Shown: positions 1-4,760, numbered from the stretch's first letter. The stretch is 5,563 bases of DNA from Methanobrevibacter sp. (GCA_031261945.1 JAISIQ010000160.1:1-5563), one strand, 5' to 3'. The notes: a model not told the origin generated them from the letters alone. Program-made: numbers and translations.

Positions 1-25
1 TAAATTATTTAAATTATTTTAATTC

Positions 26-38
26 TTTTTTTGTTTTT
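26..38 (+). terminator. Candidate U-tract terminator of an off-window gene
   Basis: The + strand reads seven T, one G, five T. Archaeal intrinsic termination works on U-rich tracts without needing a hairpin, so this could end a rightward gene lying just left of the window. No gene is visible to support it, and in such AT-rich DNA a T run can occur by chance. Confidence 0.25.
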
Positions 39-39
39 A

Positions 40-61
40 TTGCATACAATTTGCATACAGT
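40..61. repeat. 11-bp tandem repeat, two copies (TTGCATACA core)
   Basis: TTGCATACAAT (40-50) is followed directly by TTGCATACAGT (51-61), differing at one position. The GC-containing core TGCATACA stands out from its surroundings, and the 11-bp spacing places both copies on nearly the same face of the helix. It could be a protein-binding site or merely a duplication next to the T tract. Confidence 0.6.
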
Positions 62-85
62 TTGTCTTTATTAATTTTATTACTA

Positions 86-119
86 CTATTATTACTATTA
101 TAATTAATAGTAATAATAG
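86..119. repeat. Perfect inverted repeat, 15-bp arms, 4-nt loop
   Basis: The arms 86-100 and 105-119 are exact reverse complements separated by TAAT (101-104). The arms are composed of ACT/ATT triplets, so the left arm can also pair partly with the AGT/AAT run further right (about 150-179). It may be a by-product of trinucleotide repeats in opposite orientation, or a hairpin at an upstream gene's 3' end. There is no T tract directly after it. Confidence 0.7.
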
Positions 120-140
120 GCATTAATATTAGTATTATAG

Positions 141-176
141 AGTAGTAGTAGTAGTAGTAGTAGTAGTAATAATAAT
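141..176. repeat. Trinucleotide microsatellite (AGT)9(AAT)3
   Basis: Nine perfect AGT triplets (141-167) run into three AAT triplets (168-176), followed by degenerate triplets to about 215. The run lies in non-coding DNA about 270 bp before the TATA box of the OB-fold gene. It is prone to replication slippage, so its copy number may vary between strains. A regulatory role is not evident at this distance. Confidence 0.9.
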
Positions 177-220
177 AGTGATAATGATAGTATTATTAGA
201 ATTAATATTATTAATATTAT

Positions 221-250
221 TAAAATCAATAAACCTAAAATCAATAAACT
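221..250. repeat. 15-bp tandem repeat, two copies
   Basis: TAAAATCAATAAAC is present at 221-234 and again at 236-249, giving a 15-bp unit whose last base differs (C or T). A second local duplication follows: AAAATTATATTT at 253-264 and 269-280, 16 bp apart. Both fit replication slippage in AT-rich spacer DNA. Confidence 0.7.
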
Positions 251-381
251 TCAAAATTATATTTAATAAAAATTATATTTGATATTATATTTAATATTAA
301 AATTACATATCCTCATAAAAATTATAAGACAATACAAAAAATACTATTATTTCTAAATTTTTCCATTAAAAATAAATATTA

Positions 382-394
382 TGCTAATTTAGCA
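382..394. promoter_or_regulatory. 13-bp palindrome TGCTAA-T-TTAGCA upstream of TATA box
   Basis: TGCTAA and TTAGCA are exact inverted arms around one T. The site lies about 45 bp upstream of the TATA box at 439-446, a position where a dimeric activator could bind. I do not recognise the sequence as the operator of a named archaeal regulator. A 6-bp-arm palindrome is modest evidence, strengthened slightly by its G/C bases in very AT-rich DNA. Confidence 0.35.
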
Positions 395-421
395 AAATTA
401 CAAAGTAAAATAACTTTTGAT

Positions 422-456
422 TTTAGATCAGAGCAATATTTATATAGTTTAGATCA
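422..456 (+). promoter_or_regulatory. Pair of TTTAGATCA repeats bracketing the TATA box
   Basis: The 9-mer TTTAGATCA occurs at 422-430 and 448-456, in the same orientation, with the TATA box between them. The upstream copy lies just before the BRE position and the downstream copy starts one base after the TATA box. A protein bound to either would compete with TBP/TFB, so the arrangement suggests a repressor operator. The upstream copy also forms TGAT-N5-ATCA (418-430). The repeats are seen directly; the regulatory role is inferred. Confidence 0.45.
439..446 (+). promoter_or_regulatory. Archaeal TATA box (TTTATATA) for the OB-fold gene
   Basis: TTTATATA matches the classic box A of methanogen promoters exactly. 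Transcription would start roughly 25 bp downstream, near 468-472, giving a leader of about 115 nt before the ATG at 585. It is the best TATA match before this gene, although the general AT richness makes weaker look-alikes common. Confidence 0.55.
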
Positions 457-500
457 AATATAGAATTTATAGATAATATATTAATATGGCAATAATGGCA

Positions 501-532
501 AATATAGTAATATATCAATATATTGCTATATT
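501..532 (+). promoter_or_regulatory. Hairpin in the predicted 5' leader of the OB-fold gene
   Basis: Arms 501-514 and 519-532 pair over 14 positions with a TCAA loop (515-518). The only non-Watson-Crick position is T508 opposite G525, which is a G-U wobble in RNA. It ends 52 nt before the ATG and falls inside the transcript predicted from the TATA box at 439-446. Just before it, ATGGCAA is repeated at 486-492 and 495-501. The stem is nearly all A-U, so its stability as RNA is limited. No riboswitch class is recognised. Confidence 0.5.
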
Positions 533-567
533 ACTCTATTTTTAATATCTTTGTTCAAATGAAAAAT

Positions 568-577
568 GGAGAAGAGG
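568..577 (+). promoter_or_regulatory. Shine-Dalgarno-like site of the OB-fold gene
   Basis: GGAGAAGAGG contains two SD cores, GGAG and GAGG; GAGG (574-577) ends seven bases before the ATG at 585. It supports that start over the out-of-frame ATG at 559, which would give only a 19-codon reading frame. Confidence 0.6.
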
Positions 578-584
578 AAATTAA

Positions 585-983
585 ATGGAAATTACTGATG
601 CAAAAATATTCAAAATAGCTTTATTCACTTCATTATTCGGAATAATAGGAATGTTAATTTTTGCAGGATGGATTGAGCCAAAAGAAATAGCTATTGAAGA
701 AATTAATCGAGGGATGGTAGAAGAGAAAGTAGCTATTTCTGGAGTTATTCAAGATATAAAACCTTCATCAAGTGGAAAAAGCTATTTTATGACTTTACAT
801 GATGGAACTGGCAAGATAAGTGTAGTTGTGTTTGAAGCGACAATAATAGAATTTAATGAAGCAGGCGTAGATATTAATAGCTTTAAGAATAAAAAAGTCA
901 AGGTAATGGGAACTCTAACTCAATATAATCAAGAAATGGAATTAATCCTTGAAAATTCAAACTCAATTACAATAGAAACTTAA
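585..983 (+). CDS. Membrane-anchored OB-fold nucleic-acid-binding-type protein
   Basis: The 132-residue product has a hydrophobic segment at about residues 9-30 (one membrane span or uncleaved signal anchor), then a short charged linker, then a single OB-fold at about 46-131. The OB-fold reads as the tRNA-anticodon/ssDNA-binding type: VAISGVIQDI opens the first strand, HDGTGKISVVVF (72-83) is the characteristic DGTG turn and strand, and VKVMGTLTQY (105-114) followed by MELIL makes the last strands. Such domains usually bind nucleic acid; here no enzymatic domain is attached. Charges flanking the span (K7 and K10 before; acidic residues after) weakly favour the OB-fold outside the membrane, where its ligand need not be nucleic acid. 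The ATG at 585 follows an SD-like GGAGAAGAGG (568-577) at good spacing. The gene appears monocistronic; no clear T tract follows its TAA. Confidence 0.85.
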   Translation: MEITDAKIFKIALFTSLFGIIGMLIFAGWIEPKEIAIEEINRGMVEEKVAISGVIQDIKPSSSGKSYFMTLHDGTGKISVVVFEATIIEFNEAGVDINSFKNKKVKVMGTLTQYNQEMELILENSNSITIET

Positions 984-1050
984 TAAAAGTAATAAAAATA
1001 ATAAAAATTACTAAGAATACTAAAAACTAACAAAATTATTACTAACAAAA

Positions 1051-1110
1051 TTTAGATAAATTTAGATAAAATTAGATATGATTAGATATTAATAAGAATT
1101 AATAAGAATA
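1051..1110. repeat. 10-bp-period repeat (TTAGATA every 10 bp)
   Basis: TTAGATA occurs at 1052, 1062, 1072 and 1082, exactly 10 bp apart. The units are TTTAGATAAA twice, then ATTAGATATG and ATTAGATATT. Two related decamers, AATAAGAATT and AATAAGAATA, follow (1091-1110). The period matches one DNA helical turn, so the motif is presented on one face of the helix. It may bend DNA, position archaeal histones, or be a chance product of slippage. Confidence 0.85.
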
Positions 1111-1127
1111 ATATTATAAAAATAATA

Positions 1128-1154
1128 AATAGTATTAATAGAATAGTATTAATA
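1128..1154. repeat. 13-bp direct repeat AATAGTATTAATA
   Basis: Identical copies lie at 1128-1140 and 1142-1154, separated by one G. It continues the pattern of short local duplications in this gap; no function is apparent. Confidence 0.7.
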
Positions 1155-1240
1155 AAAATATAATAAGTTAATAAATTAATTAATATTTAATGAACTAATT
1201 AATAAAATAAATGAATTTATAAAATTAATAAAATCAATAA

Positions 1241-1253
1241 AAAAATTAATATA
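1241..1253 (+). promoter_or_regulatory. Candidate promoter of glmM
   Basis: An A-run (1241-1245), as expected of a BRE, is followed by TTAATATA (1246-1253), a reasonable archaeal TATA-like box. Initiation about 25 bp on, near 1275-1278, would leave a short leader of about 17 nt carrying AAGGG (1282-1286) as a weak SD before the ATG at 1294. In such AT-rich sequence the match is suggestive only. Confidence 0.35.
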
Positions 1254-1293
1254 TGTATTTTATAATTAATCAAACAATTTTAAGGGTTATTAT

Positions 1294-2667
1294 ATGAAAA
1301 AACTTTTTGGAACATTTGGAGTAAGAAGAACAGCTAATGATGTTTTAACACCTGAATTTGCATCAGAATTAGCTGCAAGTTATGGAACTGTATTAAATAA
1401 TGACAATGAATCTTCCCCCATTAAAATAGCTATTGGTGGAGACACAAGAACAACAACCCCTATGATAAAACATGCCATAATAGCTGGCCTTTTATCTTCT
1501 GGTTGCGATGTAATAGATCTTGGAATCCTTCCTACACCTACAGTCCAATATGCAGTTAGAAATTATTATGACGGAGGAATAATTATTACTGCATCACATA
1601 ATCCCCCAAAATACAATGGAATTAAATTTGTAGATGAATTTGGAATAGGATTAGATGATGAAACAGAAATAGCTATTGAAGACGTTTATTTCAACAAAAG
1701 TCAAAAACGTGTGTCTTGGAAAAACATTGGAATATTATATAACAATGATAAAATAATTGATGAATATATAGAAGAAGTTTTAAAAAGAGTCGATACAAAT
1801 GCGATTAAAGAAGCTAAATTAAAGGTCGTTCTTGATTGTGGTTCTGGAGCAGGATGTTTTACAGCCCCTTACATTCTTCAAAAATTAGGATGTGAAGTAA
1901 TAACCTTAAATTGCCAAGCGGATGGATTTTTCCCAGGACGAGATCCTGAACCAATCGAAGATAATCTTCATGATTTAATAGCTACTGTAAAAGATTTAAA
2001 TGCAGATATTGGAATAGCTCATGATGGTGATGCTGATAGAACTATATGTATTGATGAAAAAGGAAATTTCGTTCTTGGAGATAAATCATTCACCTTAGTT
2101 GAAAAACAGCTATTAAAAGAAAATGATGGAGGATTAATTGTTACAACTGTAGCAACTAGTTCAGCTATTTATGATATAGCAAAAAAATATAATGGATCAG
2201 TTTTAGCTACTGCTGTAGGAGATCTTATTGTTGCACGAGAATTAAAAGAAAGGAATGGTCTCTTTGGAGGGGAAGAAAATGGAGGCCTAATTTTCCCTGA
2301 CTTTGTTTATGGAAGAGATGCTGCATTATCAGCAGCGAAAATTTTAGAAATAATAGCAAAAGAACAAAAACCTTTATCCGAACTTATATCAGAATTACCA
2401 GTTTATTATTCAGAAAAAATGAAAATAGAATGTGAAGATGATATCAAACAAAAAGTAATGGATAAGATAGCTAAAGAAGTCTCAACTCTTGGTTATGATA
2501 TTGATACTACTGATGGAGTAAAAATATTTAAAGATGATGGGTGGATCATAATACGACCTTCTGGAACAGAACCTATTTTTAGATGTTTTTCTGAAAGTAA
2601 TTCTCAAGAAGCAGCTACTGAAGGAGCTAAATGGGGAATTTCACTTATTGAAAAATATAAAAAATAA
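1294..2667 (+). CDS. glmM: Phosphoglucosamine mutase, alpha-D-phosphohexomutase family
   Basis: This cytoplasmic enzyme interconverts glucosamine-6-phosphate and glucosamine-1-phosphate on the route to UDP-GlcNAc, needed in methanogens for glycans and pseudomurein. At 457 residues it has full family length and all four domains. The N-terminal LFGTFGVR motif leads to the phosphoserine loop TASHNPPKYNGIKF (99-112) with catalytic Ser101. The metal loop is DGDADR (244-249), the sugar-specificity loop GEENGG (326-331), and the phosphate-binding loop RPSGTEP (421-427). The ATG at 1294 is preceded by AAGGG, and the protein begins where family members begin. One oddity is Arg12 where relatives usually read VRG. 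Substrate choice within the family (glucosamine, mannose or glucose phosphates) is not proven by sequence alone, but the GEENGG loop and archaeal-type N-terminus favour GlmM. It is convergent with the ASCH-TPR gene, 15 bp apart. Confidence 0.92.
   Translation: MKKLFGTFGVRRTANDVLTPEFASELAASYGTVLNNDNESSPIKIAIGGDTRTTTPMIKHAIIAGLLSSGCDVIDLGILPTPTVQYAVRNYYDGGIIITASHNPPKYNGIKFVDEFGIGLDDETEIAIEDVYFNKSQKRVSWKNIGILYNNDKIIDEYIEEVLKRVDTNAIKEAKLKVVLDCGSGAGCFTAPYILQKLGCEVITLNCQADGFFPGRDPEPIEDNLHDLIATVKDLNADIGIAHDGDADRTICIDEKGNFVLGDKSFTLVEKQLLKENDGGLIVTTVATSSAIYDIAKKYNGSVLATAVGDLIVARELKERNGLFGGEENGGLIFPDFVYGRDAALSAAKILEIIAKEQKPLSELISELPVYYSEKMKIECEDDIKQKVMDKIAKEVSTLGYDIDTTDGVKIFKDDGWIIIRPSGTEPIFRCFSESNSQEAATEGAKWGISLIEKYKK
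2651..2664 (-). terminator. Candidate U-tract terminator of the ASCH-TPR gene inside the glmM 3' end
   Basis: Runs of five and six A on the + strand (2651-2655, 2659-2664) give T6 and T5 tracts on the - strand 19-32 bases past the TAA of the ASCH-TPR gene. This is the pattern of archaeal U-tract termination. They also encode the Lys-rich tail of glmM, so the A runs may exist for coding reasons. Confidence 0.3.
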
Positions 2668-2682
2668 TCAGATGTAAATAAA

Positions 2683-3819
2683 TTAGAGGTTTTCTAAGCA
2701 TTCATCTCTTAGAACTCTTGCATCATCATTAGTAGGATCAATAGCTAATACCTTAGTAAATGTTTCCATAGCTGTTTGAAATTCATTTAATTCCATCAAA
2801 ACAACTCCTTTATTAAGTATGAAATGAATATTATCATCAGAAAGTTCAATAGCTTTATCATAACAATCTAATGCTTCTTCATATCTCCCTAAATCCAATA
2901 AAGCATTACCTTTTCTATTTTGAGCTTCTGCATCTATATCTTCATCATCTAAACATAGTTCAAGAGCTTTATCATAAGATTTTAAAGCTTCTTCTGGTTC
3001 TTCCATTTCTGAAAGTAAATTTCCACGAGCATTCCAAACTTCAGGGTTTTTATTGTCAATTTTTAATAAATCATCATAGACAATTAATGCTTCATCAAAT
3101 TTTCCTAATACTTCTAATATAAATCCTCTCCAATAAAGAATAACTGAGTTTTTTGGATTAGATTTCATTGCTTGGTTATTAGCATCTAATGCTTCAGAAG
3201 GTTTTCCATAGTTAAGTAAAGCTATTGCTTTATTGTTCCATATATATTCATTTTCATGTTCAATACTCAATGCCTTGTCATAACATTTAAGAGCTTCATC
3301 AAATCTTCCTAAACGAGTTAAATTATCTCCTTTTCTATTTAGAAGATAAACATCATCTGGATCAAATTTTAAAGCAGCAGTATAACACATAGCTGATTTA
3401 TCATATTTACCACTATCAAATAAGATATCTGCTCTTTGAGTTACCATTGCTTTTTCATCAATTTTTTCCCCTTCCCAGTCATCAATCTTTAATTTCTCAA
3501 AATAGATTATTTGAAACATATCTTCATCATTTATATCTTCAACATACATTTTTTTAAATTCTTTAATCATATTTTGAGAATCTGCATATCCTTCTTCTAT
3601 TGCTAATTTATCATTGTTTTTTAAATCTTTAAAAGAAATTAAATCAACTTTTGTAACTTTAGCTTCAAATATTTTCTTTTTTTCTTTAGATACTAAATTC
3701 CAATAACAATGAAGCCTATCTCCTGCTTTAAGAGGATTCTTCCATAGCTTCCTAATAGTCATTGTTTTTTTACCTGTTATAAGGTCAATATCCTGACTTC
3801 CAAATGACATAATTGGCAT
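2683..3819 (-). CDS. ASCH domain fused to seven tetratricopeptide repeats
   Basis: The 378-residue soluble protein has two parts. Residues 1-112 form an ASCH domain: LITGKKTMTIR (13-23), KAGDRLHCY (31-39), a helix around IEEG (74-77), and FQIIYFEKL (102-110) as the closing strand. ASCH domains are related to PUA domains and linked to RNA binding; bacterial YqfB-type members hydrolyse N4-acetylcytidine, and K18, T21 and Glu76 or Glu77 fall where its catalytic Lys, Thr and Glu lie. After a linker, seven TPR units run from about 124 to 365, each about 34 residues (e.g. GRFDEALKCYDKAL, GRYEEALDCYDKAI); the fifth has a small acidic insertion near 290-296. TPRs build a superhelix for protein contacts. 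The start at 3819 has an SD-like AAGAGG six bases upstream; Met4 is less well placed. Function and RNA substrate are unknown. Confidence 0.85.
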   Translation of the reverse strand: MPIMSFGSQDIDLITGKKTMTIRKLWKNPLKAGDRLHCYWNLVSKEKKKIFEAKVTKVDLISFKDLKNNDKLAIEEGYADSQNMIKEFKKMYVEDINDEDMFQIIYFEKLKIDDWEGEKIDEKAMVTQRADILFDSGKYDKSAMCYTAALKFDPDDVYLLNRKGDNLTRLGRFDEALKCYDKALSIEHENEYIWNNKAIALLNYGKPSEALDANNQAMKSNPKNSVILYWRGFILEVLGKFDEALIVYDDLLKIDNKNPEVWNARGNLLSEMEEPEEALKSYDKALELCLDDEDIDAEAQNRKGNALLDLGRYEEALDCYDKAIELSDDNIHFILNKGVVLMELNEFQTAMETFTKVLAIDPTNDDARVLRDECLENL

Positions 3820-3825
3820 ATTTTT

Positions 3826-3831
3826 CCTCTT
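3826..3831 (-). promoter_or_regulatory. Shine-Dalgarno-like site of the ASCH-TPR gene
   Basis: Read on the - strand, AAGAGG lies six bases before the ATG at 3819. It favours this start over the in-frame ATG three codons later, which would be 15 bases away. Confidence 0.6.
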
Positions 3832-3902
3832 ATTTTTTCTTAAATTAAAAAGTTTTTACAATGATAGAATAATTTACATTAGAAGAATCGAATAACATTA
3901 TT

Positions 3903-3981
3903 AGTTAATTAATTGATTAATTGGTTAATTGGTTAATTAGTTAATAGTTAATTAATTAGTTTATTAGTTAATTAATTAATT
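3903..3981. repeat. 8-bp tandem repeat, about ten copies (AATTRRTT)
   Basis: Ten near-tandem octamers of the form AATTGGTT, AATTAGTT, AATTAATT or AGTTAATT fill 79 bp; one unit is a 7-mer (3943-3949). The array starts within the gap between the radical SAM gene and the ASCH-TPR gene, and its last base is the first base of the radical SAM stop triplet (3981-3983). It occupies half the 161-bp gap, upstream of where the ASCH-TPR promoter should lie. No T tract or GC-rich hairpin follows the radical SAM gene here. Confidence 0.85.
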
Positions 3982-4682
3982 CAAATACATTCTTCTCCGA
4001 ATTCTGCTGTTTTAATTTTAACTTTTGTATTTATAATTGGTTGTATTTCATTAGCTAAAATTTTTAATTCTATTGGATTTGGACTTTTTACATCTTCTAA
4101 TGATTCATCTAAAACATTTTTATTTCTAAATTGTTGTAAAGTATATAAATCACAGCTAATTTCATTTGCAATTTGTTTTATGTCTTCATGATCCAATAAA
4201 CCAGGAACATAAGTAGTTCTACATTCTAAAAATGTTTCTTTATTATCATTAGCTATTTGAATACTATTTTTTACTTTATTTCCTATGTTAAACATAGTTA
4301 GTTCTTTATATCTATTAAATGGTGCTTTAACATCGATTGCTAAGTAATCAATATAATTTAAAACCTTTTTTAAACGTTTAGGATAACAGGCACTTGTATC
4401 TACTTTAGTTTTAAGTCCTAATGATTTTGAATATTTTAATATTTCCAGTAATTCATCAATTTGGACCAATGGTTCACCACCAGAAATTACTACTGCATCT
4501 ATATAATCTACAGAATCATCAATGATTTTAAAGATTTCTTCTAATGTAGTAGGTTCTCCTCCTTCTAAAATCTCACTATTATGACAATAAGGACATCTTA
4601 ATGGACATTTTGCCATGAAAATAACTAATGACATTTTTCCAGAATATTCCAATGAAGATACTACAGTCCCTCCAATTTCCAT
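3981..4682 (-). CDS. nrdG: Radical SAM activase, anaerobic ribonucleotide reductase activating protein type
   Basis: The 233-residue protein is a compact radical SAM enzyme of the PflA/NrdG activase group. The [4Fe-4S] cluster motif is CPLRCPYC, with Cys26, Cys30 and Cys33 in CX3CX2C spacing. The SAM-binding GGEP is at 68-71, followed by KVDTSA (93-98) and the strand LAIDVKAP (114-121), both typical of the partial TIM barrel. The family reductively cleaves SAM to install a glycyl radical on a partner enzyme; archaeal members like this one are annotated as activators of class III (anaerobic) ribonucleoside-triphosphate reductase. No partner reductase is in the window, so the substrate is unproven. 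It is longer than the E. coli NrdG (about 155 residues) but normal for the archaeal type. The start at 4682 has only a weak SD-like GGACGG nearby. It lies 67 bp after hisC and is probably co-transcribed with it. Confidence 0.8.
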   Translation of the reverse strand: MEIGGTVVSSLEYSGKMSLVIFMAKCPLRCPYCHNSEILEGGEPTTLEEIFKIIDDSVDYIDAVVISGGEPLVQIDELLEILKYSKSLGLKTKVDTSACYPKRLKKVLNYIDYLAIDVKAPFNRYKELTMFNIGNKVKNSIQIANDNKETFLECRTTYVPGLLDHEDIKQIANEISCDLYTLQQFRNKNVLDESLEDVKSPNPIELKILANEIQPIINTKVKIKTAEFGEECI

Positions 4683-4708
4683 ATAATCCGTCCATTATTA
4701 TTATGTCT

Positions 4709-4760
4709 AAGGTTCTAATTAAGGTTCTAATTATGTTTCTAATTATGTTTTTAAGGTTCT
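4709..4760. repeat. 12-bp tandem repeat between hisC and the radical SAM gene
   Basis: AAGGTTCTAATT occurs at 4709-4720 and 4721-4732, then ATGTTTCTAATT (4733-4744) and ATGTTTTTA (4745-4753). A last AAGGTTCT (4753-4760) lies over the hisC stop and final two codons. The array covers most of the hisC-nrdG spacer, up to 26 bp before the nrdG start. The pattern suggests that the hisC tail was duplicated in tandem. Any effect on coupling of the two genes is unknown. Confidence 0.85.

Larger units (their letters stand above)
1..584. other. Non-coding AT-rich region upstream of the OB-fold gene
   Basis: This 584-bp stretch has no convincing coding frame on either strand; stop codons are dense and composition is extremely A+T rich. 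From left to right it holds a T-rich tract, an 11-bp tandem repeat, a 15-bp-arm hairpin, an AGT/AAT trinucleotide run, 15- and 16-bp direct repeats, a 13-bp palindrome, a TATA box flanked by 9-bp repeats, and a leader hairpin. These are listed separately. The right third (about 380-584) looks like a real promoter and leader; the left two thirds look like repeat-expanded spacer. No tRNA, rRNA or recognisable structured RNA is seen. Confidence 0.75.
984..1293. other. Repeat-bearing intergenic region between the OB-fold gene and glmM
   Basis: This 310-bp gap is almost pure A+T with no coding frame. It contains a 10-bp-period repeat (1051-1110), a 13-bp direct repeat (1128-1154) and a candidate glmM promoter near 1241-1253. 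No T run longer than four is seen on the + strand, so no obvious terminator separates the two + strand genes, though the length of the gap argues against a simple operon. Confidence 0.7.

Noticed and set aside
86..119. Structured RNA or rho-independent terminator
   Set aside because: The stem is almost wholly A-T, made of triplet repeats, and lacks a following T tract; a repeat by-product is more likely.
141..250. CRISPR-like array in the left spacer
   Set aside because: The repeats are 3-16 bp, contiguous and without unique spacers of regular length; they are simple tandem repeats.
559..618. Short upstream reading frame of 19 codons starting at ATG 559
   Set aside because: It overlaps the OB-fold gene out of frame, has no SD site of its own, and encodes nothing recognisable; the GGAGAAGAGG inside it serves the ATG at 585.
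2871..3122. 83-codon open frame on the + strand
   Set aside because: It is antisense to the TPR region, has a Leu/His-rich composition typical of the reverse reading of such repeats, lacks an SD site, and the opposite frame encodes clear TPR motifs.
4630..4632. Alternative start at Met17 of the radical SAM protein
   Set aside because: The first 16 residues (GGTVVSSLEYSGKMSLV) form the usual first strand of this activase type, so the longer form fits better despite its weak SD site.
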